Origin: Bacteroidales bacterium UBA7009
GTDB lineage: Bacteria > Bacteroidota > Bacteroidia > Bacteroidales > Paludibacteraceae
Direction: 5' to 3'
Assembly: GCA_002449665.1 (NCBI GenBank)
Contig: DJXH01000016.1
Location: 8,593-72,592 of the forward strand
Length of the DNA: 64,000 nt
Made by a program: the position numbers and the translations under genes. Each line of letters starts with the position of its first letter. The first letter of the stretch is position 1. The notes below the pieces were generated by a model, which saw nothing but the letters and a program-made list of their open reading frames with translations, had not been told where the DNA came from and searched no databases. Of the stretch, positions 28,701-38,366 are shown one piece after another.

Positions 28701-31700
28701 CGGTTCGCCGAGGTTGCCCGCTTGCAATTCCACCTGCTGTTCATTCTGTCCGAGAATATAAGACAATGTCGGTATCTTCGGTTCGGCTGTCTTCACTTCG
28801 GGCGAAGGCAGGGTAACGACGTATGAGAGCGAGTCGGGACGGAACCCGATGAGGTTAATACCGTCCAAAGTGATCATATCAAGATAAGCATTGTCGCTCA
28901 AGTCAGGAGCAAGAGCCAACCTGTATATAGTTTGTTTTACGCCGTCTTCAGCCGTTACGACTATTGTATAGACACTATCCTGCTCGGTGATGTCTATATG
29001 CTGCCCGATCTGCTGTTGCAGTACGCGGAGCGAAACGCAAGTATCGGACGGCAATGCGTATTCGGTTATACCGGCATCAAAGCCCTCAATGAGCGTACCG
29101 TTGATGTAGATACCCGCCAACTGCGAATTGTCGGAGAAATTAGTCGGATAGTTAATAATGTATGTATGCGTATTCTCTTCCGGCGTACCAAATACGTTCC
29201 ACGTGAGGGCTGTGGGCGACTGAATAAAGACAAGTGAGTCGTTCACAGAGGCTTTGGTATAGACTATTGTATCCGGCGCTTCGCGTGTGTAGGTATAGGT
29301 GTCGGGGCGGAAGTCAGCCCAAAGAGTACCGTCCAACTCTATCTCGCTCAGTTGCGCGGTCGTTGATGTGCTACGCGGCAAAAGTGTTACGGTATAAACG
29401 CCTTGCGAACCGTCTTCTGCTGTTACTGTCAGGCGACCGTTATAGGCATCAACCGTTTGCAGATAGTGGGCGGTTGTAAAGAAGAAATCGGGCATCGAGT
29501 CGCCTACGAAAGTGTAATCGGTAAGTTCTGGACGGAAATCGTCAAGTTCGGTGATAAACGCAAGCGAGGTATCGTCGCTCTTATCCACAACGAAATGTAT
29601 GGTATATACAAGCGGGTCGCCGTATTCGGGTGTAACGGTGATAACGGCTTCGGTGGCAGTATAGGTCGTAGTGAGTGTCTGTCGGCTTGAAGCGGGGAAG
29701 GCTTGAAGGTCGGGCAGGCGGTCGGCAGAAGTGAGACGAATAGTATAGTCTGTAGTGTTCGCCGTGAAAGAGTGGTAGCGAGTACCGTTGATATAGATGC
29801 TGTCCAAGGTGTTCTCCGTAGAGAGCAGTCTTCTTACAGTCAGCGAATAGTCGGTAAAGTCTGTGCCGTTCTCTGCATAGTTGCGTATAGAGGCTGTACG
29901 TACACCATACTCACCATCTTTTGTCTCGTCCGTCCATACTATCTGACGGGCTTGGTCAGCGACCTCACCGGCAAACTGCAATTGCGGTATTTCTATGTTT
30001 TCAGGAGTTTTGAGAGTTACATCAAAGGCATTGTCTGTCAAAGTGGCAGTAACGCCATTGACAGAAAGACCTGTCAGACGGGAGTTATAGCCCAAGCGAA
30101 TCCAATCGATGTGCATCTCGCCGTGAGTACCAAAACCGCCGTCTGTTCCAAGGTTACCCGTTTCTTGATAGTTGGAGTTGAGGAAGATGTTCATCGCATT
30201 GGGGTCGCCAACTGCATTATTTACACCGCTCAAGTCCAAGGTAAGTGTTCTGAAATCGTTGAATGACGACTCATCGTTATGCTCAATCTTGTCATAACCG
30301 GTAGAACCCCACAACTCATATACAATACGGTTATGTTTTTGTATTTCGGGTGCTTTATAGTTGATATACAACCAGTCAGGCGTATTGCGGAAGGTTATAC
30401 TGCCGTTGTAGTTAAACACGTTGGTCGAACTCAGTTCGCCCGTTATAGAACCGAGCGTCATAAAGCCCGGCACGGAGCGCGCACAAATAGTTCTGTATTC
30501 GGTCAGCAGCCTGACAACACCCGACGAACTCTGTGAACACTCAGGTCCGGAGCGATAGGTAAGATACCTGTCATCGGCATCGGCTATAACACTCCACCCT
30601 ACAGGCTTGGCGGCATTATTATTCTTGGCTGTCGTCCAGTCGGAGAACTCGCCATTAGGTACAACATCGCCGGTGTAGTAGTACCACAGGTCGTAAGTGT
30701 TTACTCGGCCTTTATATGTTACCTCTATTTGGTAGTGTTTGTTGGTCTGTATGAGCGGATTGGCTGTTGCACCTTCTGCTGCAACGGCGCGAACAACAGG
30801 AGCGGAAGTAACCGGCACTATATACGAGAAACGCTCAGGGTCAAAGCCCGGAATAGTAACGTTGTTCACCTGCAAGTCCGTCAGCACGGCGGGGTCGGCT
30901 GTCGGTATAACAGGCGTGAGTGTATATACCTCGTCCGGCACGGTATCAACGTTGGCTTTCACTATGATTTGTGTGGGAGCCGTTATACCTCCTGCTGCCA
31001 CAACCACGGTCTGCTCGTCATACGTTTTCTCATACCTGACGGTCATAGAGCGAATGCCGTAGGGCAGATTGACTGTAAAGTCGCGAGTGTCTGTATTGGT
31101 AAGGTCAAGAGCCTCATTTGTCTCTACTATGCTGATGGCAATCAGGCGATTAGGTTTGTGAGGAGTGTCCGCCTCAAAGGTTATGCTATAGGTGCGGCTG
31201 TCCCCGTTCTCGGCAGTAACGATAATCTCAGACACTTGTCCCACAGGGCGAATGATCTGACGAACGGTCTGCTCCGGCTCGGCTTTCTCAAAGCGGATAG
31301 CGGGTGCCTGCTTCGTGCCGAAAGGCAGCAGCACTTTATATTCGGTCTTGTCCTGACTGAACCCGCCTAAGTCATAGTCATCGGAGAGCAGATACAAGTC
31401 ATTGAGTGCTGTATTGTCGGACTTGACAACGGGGAAATGGATATAATAGTCTTGCGTTGCAACGCCGTCAGGAGCCACTACGTGAATATGTGTAGTAGTG
31501 TTGATTGTGCCGTGGTAGGTGGTGATAGTCTGCGTTGAGAGCATTCCAACCGGCTGCACAGATGGCAAAACAGTCGTGCGCCACGGAAGGGTAACGGTAT
31601 ATTCGGTCTTGTCCGCACTGAAATCCGGCAGCGAGGTCTTGCCTATGAGTATATCTTGCAGCAGAGCGTTATTAGAGTAAGTGCGCTTATAGTGAATAGT

Positions 31701-34700
31701 ATATAGAGCGCGCGCACCGCTTTGTGCCAATACGTGCACCTCTTGTACGGAGTCGCTCACGTTGTGTATCATAGTGGTCTGTCCCTCCTTGGCGACTACG
31801 CTGAGTTCGGGCAGGTCTTGACCGGCATCGTGAGTGAGATAATAGTCATACGTATTTTCACTGTAAGTCAAGTCTTTGCCCTCAACAATGATATTTTTGA
31901 GCCTTGAATCGGAATATGGTTCTACGGCGAAGGTAAGAGTATAAACAGCCTGCGAAGTCTTATCCTCTGCCAAGACGTTTATGCGATAGACTGTGCTGCT
32001 GACAAAACCGGCACTTATAGTTTGCAACTCGCTGCCTGCTATATAGTCCACGGCGGGGATAGCACTGCCTTCGGGGAGAGAAACCGTATAGTCGTGAGCA
32101 TCAGATTCAAAATCAGAATAAGCAGTACCGTCTAACAATACCGACTGCAAATGAGTATCAGCAGAAGGGGTGTGCGTAAACGTAAGAGTATAGCAAGTGT
32201 GCAGACTGCCGCTCTGTACGTATATGCTTACCGTGTTATCTTTGCTGAGCACCTGCACGGTCTGTCCTTCCGCGGTAACGGGAACAACAACCGGCAGTTC
32301 CGTACCCATAGGCAGAGTATAGGAGAAAGTAGTCGGCTCAAAAGTACTTATAGGCGTGCCGTCAACCAGTATGCCGTTAAGCAGAACAGATGTCGGCATA
32401 GCCTCCACGAAATCAATAGTATAGACATTAGGACTACCCGACTCGGGAGTAACTAATATCTTTGCTTGTCCTGCGCCGTAAGGAGTGGTAACTGCCACTC
32501 TTTGAGCCGAGTCGGCACGCTGAACGCTGACGGTCGGACATGTGGGTGTAAGCAGGGTATGCGTATAGGAAAGTGTGTTCTTGTCAAAGCCGCTCAAAGG
32601 CTCGCCGTCAAGATAAATCATATTAAGGAACGCACTCTCGGATTTTTGCTGAATGAAGGTAATCGTATATACTGCCACCGTTCCGTCCTGCGCCGTTACA
32701 GTCAGGGTCTGCTTGAAGCCCTCGCGGAGATTAACCACTTTCTGCACATCCTCTTGTTTTGTGAAAGTAACCTCAGGCAGGGTGCTTATGCCGGCAGGCA
32801 AAGTGTGAGTATAGAAGAAAGCGTTAGCATCAAAATCTTCCAAGTTACTACCGTCAAGCATAATCATTCCAAGCAAGGCATTGCTTGACTGCTGCTGTGT
32901 AAAACGGATTGTATATTTGCGCGTTACGCCGCTCTGCGGACGAACGGAGAGAGTATAGTCGCCCGTAAGACCGTTAGGACTGCGAGGCGTTACCGTCTGA
33001 TAAGGACTGCCCTTGTCAAAGGTAACAACTGGCAGAGAGACTGCATCGGCTGAAAGTTGGAATGTATATTCCAAAGTCTCGGGGTCGAAACCGGCAAGTG
33101 GCTGACCGTCAATGTATATCATAGACAAAGACGACACCTCGTCCTGCTGAACCTTAAACTGCAACTGATACTGTGTGGTCGTACCATTGCCGGCAGTAAC
33201 GGTAATACGTGTTATGCCGTTTACGCCGTTGGTTGATATATCCACGGTCTCATATTCGTCCATCGTCTGCCAAGTTATTTCGGGGAAGTCGGCATCTGTA
33301 GTACCTATAGGCAGAGAGATGGGATAAACACGCGTATTAGGGGTAAAACCGTCTATAAGTTCGCCGTTGATATAGATGGCAGCAAGAAGTGAGTTCTCTG
33401 AAAGCGGAGTAGAGAAGATTATCTTATATACAGAGGTGGCACCGCTTGCGGCTTTTACCGTAACAAGACTCGTACCGTTTACATCTGACGGAGTGATAGT
33501 TACAGTCTGATACGGGTCGCCCTGCTCATAGCCTATCTGCGGAATGGCTGTTGTACCGATAGGCAGAGTAACATAGTAGGTGAAAATATCCTGACTGAAC
33601 CCTTCTATGGAAGTCCCGCCTAACGTAAGGTCTTTAAGCAAACTGAAAGTGGATGCCTCCAAGCGGAAATTGAGTTTGTATATCCTCGGAGTGGTATTGC
33701 CCGGAGTGGTTACCTTGATTTGATATACCCCACCCTCTATCTTGTCGGGAGCCTGATACTCAATAGTCTGCTCTCCTGCGGGATAGGCTGATACCGCTTT
33801 TACCTCCGGCATAGCAGTTGTACCCAAAGGCAGCGACACCCGGTAGATAGTCTGCGAGGGCATAAAACCGGCTACGGAAACGCCGTTTACGAGAATATCT
33901 TTCAACGAGTTATCGGCAAGTTGCCCTACCTTGAAAGTTATAGTATAGGTGCGTGTATGTATGCCATCGGCAGCGGTAACGGTGATGACGGCTTGGTCAC
34001 TGAGCGATGCGGCTTGCTTGATTGACACTTTCTGCTGACTTTCAGCCGTAACAACGGAAAGCACCGGCGGCGTGGTCGTTCCATACGGCAGTTCCACCTC
34101 GAGGGCGGCAGCGTACGGATTGAAATTGGCTACCTGCGTGCTGTCGTTGTCCGAAGTCTTGGTCCAGAGTTGCGCAAGTTGCGTATTGGTAGAAGCCGCA
34201 CGAGTGAAACGAATGCGATAAGTAGTGGTAGATGAGCCGTCTTCAGCCTTGACAGTAATGGTTGTTACCTCGCCCACCTTGCCTTTCACTATCTGTATCT
34301 CGCTGTCTTGCAGTTTTCTGCCGGCGAAAGCCACCGACTGACCGCGCATATTGGTTATCGTACCTGCGCCGCGCGTTGCATAGATGTCGGGAATGGCAGT
34401 GGCTTTTTCGCCAAGCGAATAGACCTGCTCCTCTTCCGTATTAGGATTAAAGCCGTTCCAAGCCACACCATCAATAAAGAGTTTTTGTATGCGGCTGGAA
34501 TAGATAAGTTGCACATCGTCAACATACAACGAGTTGTCGGAATAGAGGTCGTTCTGACTGCGGAAATTGGGATAACCGGCAGATGCAAAAATGACGTTAC
34601 ACTTCTGCGGGGCATCGTTGCTCATATAGCAGATCGGCACTTTTATCTGTGTCCAACTGCCGTAAGACTTTTTCTCAAAGTACAGACCTTCGGCAATTTG

Positions 34701-35279
34701 CTGTGCTTTTTGCGTAGTACCGCAGGCGTTGGCATCAGTGGAAAGACGGATATCGCTCTCTTCGTCGGTGTGAGATGTGGAGGTACAGCCGCCGCCTTTA
34801 CCGGCATAAGAGTTACCCTTGGCTGTCCCAGACCAAGAATAGAAAAGCAGTGTAAAATTCTCGCGGGAGGTGTTATTACCCGTTCTTTTTATCCACACTG
34901 CCATAGTATCGGGGCGATAGGCGAAATTGATACCGCCGTCATCGCCGCCCGTTGCCTGACTTATTTTTGCCACACTTTCAACATACTGCCACGGCTGTCC
35001 GAGAGAGACATAGCCCGGCGAAGTTTCGGTTATACCCATTGCACCGACATCTTGGTCTTGTACGCGCATAGAGTAACTTCCGGTATGCCCCGCCTCGCGA
35101 TGAGCGTAGTTGAACTTAAATCCAAATTGAGTTATATTACTGAAATGCCAGTATTTAGGCTGGGCGTTGCCGTCAAACTGACTGCCTGACCAATCCTCAA
35201 AACTCGGGTCCGGCAACTGCTGCGCCACGAGAGCCAAAGAGGAGAAAAGAACTACAACTGAAAGTAAAAGTTTTTTCAT
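25752..35279 (-). CDS. Giant secreted repeat protein with PCMD and cadherin-like beta-sandwich repeats
   Basis: 3175 residues in one uninterrupted frame. A signal peptide ends near VAQ (residue 20). Residues about 21-262 form a PCMD-like (putative carbohydrate metabolism) domain beginning LPDPSFEDW and ending with LYVDDVQLIYSS. From about 265 I count roughly 30 divergent repeats of 75-115 residues with the pattern LxxIxxDGxxLxGFxPxxxxYxxxLPxGTT, then QTV, then VTAEDGxxxxYxIxF, like cadherin-like beta-sandwich domains. A second PCMD-like domain (about 1540-1735, NGEFSDW to MHIDWIRLGYNS) interrupts the series. The last about 100 residues differ and end DADNRRVKSGKLQIVR, possibly a secretion or anchoring tail. 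A surface adhesin or carbohydrate-binding role is inference. It has its own promoter and precedes the receptor gene. Confidence 0.9.
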   Translation of the reverse strand: MKKLLLSVVVLFSSLALVAQQLPDPSFEDWSGSQFDGNAQPKYWHFSNITQFGFKFNYAHREAGHTGSYSMRVQDQDVGAMGITETSPGYVSLGQPWQYVESVAKISQATGGDDGGINFAYRPDTMAVWIKRTGNNTSRENFTLLFYSWSGTAKGNSYAGKGGGCTSTSHTDEESDIRLSTDANACGTTQKAQQIAEGLYFEKKSYGSWTQIKVPICYMSNDAPQKCNVIFASAGYPNFRSQNDLYSDNSLYVDDVQLIYSSRIQKLFIDGVAWNGFNPNTEEEQVYSLGEKATAIPDIYATRGAGTITNMRGQSVAFAGRKLQDSEIQIVKGKVGEVTTITVKAEDGSSTTTYRIRFTRAASTNTQLAQLWTKTSDNDSTQVANFNPYAAALEVELPYGTTTPPVLSVVTAESQQKVSIKQAASLSDQAVITVTAADGIHTRTYTITFKVGQLADNSLKDILVNGVSVAGFMPSQTIYRVSLPLGTTAMPEVKAVSAYPAGEQTIEYQAPDKIEGGVYQIKVTTPGNTTPRIYKLNFRLEASTFSLLKDLTLGGTSIEGFSQDIFTYYVTLPIGTTAIPQIGYEQGDPYQTVTITPSDVNGTSLVTVKAASGATSVYKIIFSTPLSENSLLAAIYINGELIDGFTPNTRVYPISLPIGTTDADFPEITWQTMDEYETVDISTNGVNGITRITVTAGNGTTTQYQLQFKVQQDEVSSLSMIYIDGQPLAGFDPETLEYTFQLSADAVSLPVVTFDKGSPYQTVTPRSPNGLTGDYTLSVRPQSGVTRKYTIRFTQQQSSNALLGMIMLDGSNLEDFDANAFFYTHTLPAGISTLPEVTFTKQEDVQKVVNLREGFKQTLTVTAQDGTVAVYTITFIQQKSESAFLNMIYLDGEPLSGFDKNTLSYTHTLLTPTCPTVSVQRADSAQRVAVTTPYGAGQAKILVTPESGSPNVYTIDFVEAMPTSVLLNGILVDGTPISTFEPTTFSYTLPMGTELPVVVPVTAEGQTVQVLSKDNTVSIYVQSGSLHTCYTLTFTHTPSADTHLQSVLLDGTAYSDFESDAHDYTVSLPEGSAIPAVDYIAGSELQTISAGFVSSTVYRINVLAEDKTSQAVYTLTFAVEPYSDSRLKNIIVEGKDLTYSENTYDYYLTHDAGQDLPELSVVAKEGQTTMIHNVSDSVQEVHVLAQSGARALYTIHYKRTYSNNALLQDILIGKTSLPDFSADKTEYTVTLPWRTTVLPSVQPVGMLSTQTITTYHGTINTTTHIHVVAPDGVATQDYYIHFPVVKSDNTALNDLYLLSDDYDLGGFSQDKTEYKVLLPFGTKQAPAIRFEKAEPEQTVRQIIRPVGQVSEIIVTAENGDSRTYSITFEADTPHKPNRLIAISIVETNEALDLTNTDTRDFTVNLPYGIRSMTVRYEKTYDEQTVVVAAGGITAPTQIIVKANVDTVPDEVYTLTPVIPTADPAVLTDLQVNNVTIPGFDPERFSYIVPVTSAPVVRAVAAEGATANPLIQTNKHYQIEVTYKGRVNTYDLWYYYTGDVVPNGEFSDWTTAKNNNAAKPVGWSVIADADDRYLTYRSGPECSQSSSGVVRLLTEYRTICARSVPGFMTLGSITGELSSTNVFNYNGSITFRNTPDWLYINYKAPEIQKHNRIVYELWGSTGYDKIEHNDESSFNDFRTLTLDLSGVNNAVGDPNAMNIFLNSNYQETGNLGTDGGFGTHGEMHIDWIRLGYNSRLTGLSVNGVTATLTDNAFDVTLKTPENIEIPQLQFAGEVADQARQIVWTDETKDGEYGVRTASIRNYAENGTDFTDYSLTVRRLLSTENTLDSIYINGTRYHSFTANTTDYTIRLTSADRLPDLQAFPASSRQTLTTTYTATEAVITVTPEYGDPLVYTIHFVVDKSDDTSLAFITELDDFRPELTDYTFVGDSMPDFFFTTAHYLQTVDAYNGRLTVTAEDGSQGVYTVTLLPRSTSTTAQLSEIELDGTLWADFRPDTYTYTREAPDTIVYTKASVNDSLVFIQSPTALTWNVFGTPEENTHTYIINYPTNFSDNSQLAGIYINGTLIEGFDAGITEYALPSDTCVSLRVLQQQIGQHIDITEQDSVYTIVVTAEDGVKQTIYRLALAPDLSDNAYLDMITLDGINLIGFRPDSLSYVVTLPSPEVKTAEPKIPTLSYILGQNEQQVELQAGNLGEPSYIIVTAETGRTTTYDITVEAEPSHNADITGIVVNGVPMERFEVGRHYYSTWAPADEIDINWTTDDNFQTITLSHTDYTYNIHVVAQDGYTEQDYQVEIFVESVPDDARLKDILIDGTSLGDFERALNPKLKFDPDNNTYIVNLPSNVTALPQVYAMLKMDGQKADIATEDNKVNITVTAKDGVEKVVYTLEFVVPLSSVATLDKIFLDGEVVSNFSPNEFYYYVELPIGVTTLPDLVVQKHETAQTTQITAATVSSMRSTINVTAEDGISKATYTIVYAFRVSDYDRLQMIYLDGDTLSYTRDEAKLVFDKEETNYILTLPVGTTVFPDVTWEKGDEWQTVDVTTISQTTMRKIQQVSVTAASGKQRVYTLDFEVEQSADTELAMIYVDDYKLSGFDAGETEYFYTVAAGTTKLPKVDYEAGDEYQIISMDTLVDVIANTKSLGQKVHIEVLAQNNSRRTYILHFPIALSENTGLSMIWNNSQPLTSFSKELYDYTVSIPYNEEGLRLMPAITVTKAEEAQNVDIQPQGDSLLLISVMAEDAIHTAIYTISFNYGKSPETALKGLNIDGTPLEGFAADSTEYVLHRFPDEAIPAVEWLPLVEGQSLSLLGPIESADDKGIKTVMFSCDVTSPDEDHFRSYVLHVVYDKTAADTLPVSSRLMSLLVKGEPITVDNGYDYDFHADTLRYVLAAYPAASDNAVFFTPEDITYTTEDPLATVITDMADRLLTTDTLGFDEAGEPVFRIAERSISLIVTDRNGMQPRQYVIRQSLTLSHDSTVTMIMLDGNPYLQFDPEQHDYIYYISAGTTPPEVSFEVADSTAYKAEVVADEYKDGDKTVLTRTIICQSQYAYAFERSNTELRNTYVIRFVESDINEADMPTANDLLVKHIAGSTQIAVASLRSGVKFALYDAAGATFRVVELTPQQPSNLITATDANGTLLLVDIYDISQAEVLTLEYNVIYYYCFFDADNRRVKSGKLQIVR

Positions 35280-35371
35280 ATCATTTCGTATATTAAAAAT
35301 TTTCTGTTTTTAAGATTTTACTAAAAATAGAATATCAATTCCGCTGCAAAAATTGCACAAAATTTCAAAAT

Positions 35372-35402
35372 GCAAAATTACTGCAAACTTTTGGAGTACA
35401 AA
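35372..35402 (-). promoter_or_regulatory. Probable promoter of the giant repeat gene
   Basis: Minus strand TTTG (35399-35402), an 18-nt spacer and TAATTTTGC (35372-35380). The spacer is slightly short. The leader of about 90 bases is very AT-rich. Confidence 0.55.
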
Positions 35403-35439
35403 AGTTCGCAGTTTACGAAAAAATACACGAAATTTAAGA

Positions 35440-35913
35440 TTATTTCTTTCTAAACAAGAAAGTTGTATCAATCCAGCCTTGTGAAGTGCAGGTATAGAAA
35501 CGCTGATTGGTATCGGGGGCTTTGAGCGTGCCGCGCTCCGCTATCCACGGACCGAGTTTGAGATAGTCCAATACGCCTGATTTCCAAAATTCTGAATCAA
35601 GAGGATAAGGCGGCTCCGTGTTGCCGCTGTACCACGCCGTTTTGAAGCCGAGAGCATGCACTTTTCCCGCTAACTCAAGCACCCGCTCCGTATCGTTATC
35701 CCCTCCCATAAAACACACGCAGGTGATAGCAGAGCGGTATTTGCCTATGATAGAAAGCAAAAGTTCGTCTGTCAGCACCTCGCCTGCATCAGCCCATAGA
35801 TGCGGACTATGACAGCCCGGACATCTATGAGGACAGCAAGTGAGATTAAGAGCAAGAGTGGTCTGGTTAGGAACCTCTTGAAAGACAATATCGTAAGAAT
35901 CTATTTTCAGCAC
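35440..35913 (-). CDS. nrdG: Anaerobic ribonucleotide reductase activating protein
   Basis: Radical-SAM activase that installs the glycyl radical on NrdD. The cluster motif is CPHRCPGC (CX3CX2C) near residue 27, followed by HSPHLW and the GGDND segment typical of NrdG. 157 residues is normal. It overlaps the nrdD end by seven bases and is therefore translationally coupled to it. Confidence 0.96.
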   Translation of the reverse strand: MLKIDSYDIVFQEVPNQTTLALNLTCCPHRCPGCHSPHLWADAGEVLTDELLLSIIGKYRSAITCVCFMGGDNDTERVLELAGKVHALGFKTAWYSGNTEPPYPLDSEFWKSGVLDYLKLGPWIAERGTLKAPDTNQRFYTCTSQGWIDTTFLFRKK

Positions 35914-38030
35914 GATGCACCTACACCGACATTAGTCATTTCGACTTCCTTTGTATCGGAATAGTGGCGGCGGGCTGCTTCTTTCTGGCGGGCGGCGGAG
36001 AAATTACTTACGCGTTTCATATATCCGATAACACGTGTGAGGTAGTCAAGGTTCTCCGAACCACACTTCGGACACTGATGCAGATAGCGTTTGTCGATGT
36101 GTCCACAATCGTTGCAAACGGTGTTGGGGATATTGAAAGTGAAGTAGTTACATCCCTCTTGTGCAGCCACGCGCAGCAGTTGGCGATACTGCTCTTTGCT
36201 CAGGTGTTCTTCGAGGTTGCAGTGCAGAGCCGATCCGCCGGTAAGATGCTCTATGTACTTGCGGCCGTGGAGACGGAAGCGGTCAAGAACGGTGGTATTC
36301 GGGTCTTCAACAATATAGAAATAAGAGTTATAGCAGTCGCGCGGCACTACATACCCATCCTCTTTATCCCACTTTGCGTGCTTTACACCTACGTTTTCAG
36401 CGGGAATCATCTCGCAGTTGAACATCACTTCTTTAGTGCGATATTTCTTGTTCAGTCGCTCCACCGTACCGAGGATATCCTGTACAAACTGCTCATAACG
36501 AGGATTGTCGCTTATCTCTATTCCGAGGAACTCGGCAGCCTCCACCAAGCCGTTTACGCCGATAGTGAGATACTGGCGACCTATGTTAATATAGCCGGAA
36601 TCGAACAGCGGGAGCATACCCTTCTGCTGCAGGTCTTTGAGGTTCTCGTTGTATGCGAGTTGCACCTTATGCATCAAGTCCACAATTTCCTCCACATACA
36701 CTTGATACGGAATATTCTGTCGTACTGCGTATTGCACCGTGCGGTTGAGGTTAATGGTAAGTACGGACTTAGAGCCGGTGCTCACACCACCTGCGCCGAG
36801 GGTATAACTGAAACCGTTGTCCGTTATCTCGTTGCGAAGACGGCAGCAGGACGAGAGCGAGTCGGCATTGTCGCTGACGTAGGTGAAGAAACTGTGTCCC
36901 TCGGCATACATCTCGGCGGTAAAGTCGGCATACTCTTTGTCTTTTATTTCGCCGTTTTCGGAGAGCAGCGCCATCGTCTCAACGGGGAAAGTGAGGACGG
37001 TATGGAGGCGCTCTTGGTTAAACCACTTCATAAAACGCTTTTGCAGCCAGTTCAGTCCGTCCCAGTCGGGTTTTTCGCCATCCGGAAAGACAAAATTGCC
37101 GAAAAGAGACTCAAAGTAGTAGCGGTCGTAGTAACTGATGTTCCAGAATACGGACTGGAAATTGCGCGCACCGGTAGGCTGATTGATGCTATAAACGACC
37201 TGCTGGAAGCAGTCGGTAATCATCTTGTCTATGGTACGGCGGCGAAGACTCAGGTCAACCACCTCGTCTGCTCTCTGCCAATAGTCCTTGCCATATTCAA
37301 GTCCGAGGAAATAGTTGAGATACATAAGGAACTCCGGCGTTGCGCACGCACCCGAAAGCATAGACGAAACTATGAATACCATATTGATAAACCCGCCGCA
37401 GAAAGACTTGAGGTTCTTGGGAGCGGTGGCATTGCCGCCGAGGGACTTAGTACCGTTCATCAGCCAGGGGTACATAGTGATAGAGGCGCAGTAGTTGGCG
37501 AGGTTGGTCTCGTCGTTCTTGTATATAAAGTGGCGGTTAAGCAGTGAGATATATCTGTCTGCAAGTTCGCGCCCATACATAGTCTTGATGCGCTCGGTGA
37601 GCAAGCGGCGGTTTAGGCGGATAAAGCCCTGTTTGGGCAGTTCGCCGATAAGCGTGGCGATATTCTTGTTCTCCACGTTGGCGTTGGCATCAAACTTGCT
37701 ACCCTCTGCGGCGTTGGAAGCTGAGACGTAGTTCATAAGAAACTCAAGTTTCTGCTGTGTCTCGCGGTCTTCGGTGTGACTGTTGCGATAGAGCATATAT
37801 GTCTTAGCCACTTGGTAGTAGCCCTCTGCCATAAGAGCCACTTCCACTTGGTTCTGTATATCTTCCACGCTGATGCCGTCCGCAATGCGCACGTGTGATA
37901 ATATAGAGGTCAGTATCTCCTCCGTAGCAAAAGAATTAGATGCTAAAAAAGCCTTCGAAATAGCGTTTTTGATTTTGTCGATAGCGAACAGTTCTTTCTT
38001 CCCATCGCGCTTGATGATATAAGTTTCCAT
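35907..38030 (-). CDS. nrdD: Anaerobic ribonucleoside-triphosphate reductase
   Basis: Class III, oxygen-sensitive reductase that makes dNTPs in anaerobes. A short ATP-cone-like N-terminus (KRDGKKELFAIDKIKNAISKA) is followed by the ten-stranded barrel domain. Near the C-terminus a zinc site CNDCG...CPKCG is intact, and the glycyl-radical site corresponds to the Gly of RVIGYM about 35 residues from the end. 707 residues is normal for the family. Its own promoter lies about 107 bases upstream and nrdG follows with overlap. Confidence 0.96.
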   Translation of the reverse strand: METYIIKRDGKKELFAIDKIKNAISKAFLASNSFATEEILTSILSHVRIADGISVEDIQNQVEVALMAEGYYQVAKTYMLYRNSHTEDRETQQKLEFLMNYVSASNAAEGSKFDANANVENKNIATLIGELPKQGFIRLNRRLLTERIKTMYGRELADRYISLLNRHFIYKNDETNLANYCASITMYPWLMNGTKSLGGNATAPKNLKSFCGGFINMVFIVSSMLSGACATPEFLMYLNYFLGLEYGKDYWQRADEVVDLSLRRRTIDKMITDCFQQVVYSINQPTGARNFQSVFWNISYYDRYYFESLFGNFVFPDGEKPDWDGLNWLQKRFMKWFNQERLHTVLTFPVETMALLSENGEIKDKEYADFTAEMYAEGHSFFTYVSDNADSLSSCCRLRNEITDNGFSYTLGAGGVSTGSKSVLTINLNRTVQYAVRQNIPYQVYVEEIVDLMHKVQLAYNENLKDLQQKGMLPLFDSGYINIGRQYLTIGVNGLVEAAEFLGIEISDNPRYEQFVQDILGTVERLNKKYRTKEVMFNCEMIPAENVGVKHAKWDKEDGYVVPRDCYNSYFYIVEDPNTTVLDRFRLHGRKYIEHLTGGSALHCNLEEHLSKEQYRQLLRVAAQEGCNYFTFNIPNTVCNDCGHIDKRYLHQCPKCGSENLDYLTRVIGYMKRVSNFSAARQKEAARRHYSDTKEVEMTNVGVGASC

Positions 38031-38136
38031 AATAGTTTAGTATAGTGAAGGTTAGTATTTTTCTTAAGACATATCTTTCTGATTTTCAACGTCTGACATC
38101 GATGCTGCCAAATTTTACAAACAACCGAAACGGACT

Positions 38137-38169
38137 GCAAAGATATGATTAAAATTTTGAGCATACAAA
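38137..38169 (-). promoter_or_regulatory. Promoter for nrdD-nrdG
   Basis: Minus strand TTTG (38166-38169), 20-nt spacer, TATCTTTGC (38137-38145). I looked for a clear regulatory palindrome in the 38031-38136 leader and saw none. Confidence 0.82.
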
Positions 38170-38304
38170 TGTCTTCAGACGAAAAAAATTAAAATTATAT
38201 ATGTTGAAATGTTAATATGTTTTGTGAAAAGTTAGTAGATAAATGTTTCACATTGGCTCAGATATTTTCCGATAATGGGTATTTTTTGTAATTTTATGTA
38301 AATA

Positions 38305-38337
38305 TTTGCACAGTACAAAAATTTGCAATAATTTTGC
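38305..38337 (+). promoter_or_regulatory. Promoter for the lipoprotein/DUF5723 pair
   Basis: TTTG (38305-38308), 20-nt spacer, TAATTTTGC (38329-38337), 29 bases before the ATG at 38367. With the divergent nrdD promoter it accounts for the 336-base gap 38031-38366; the middle (38170-38304) shows only AT-rich sequence. Confidence 0.75.
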
Positions 38338-38366
38338 GCAATTAAGTGTGCATAAACATTTACCCT

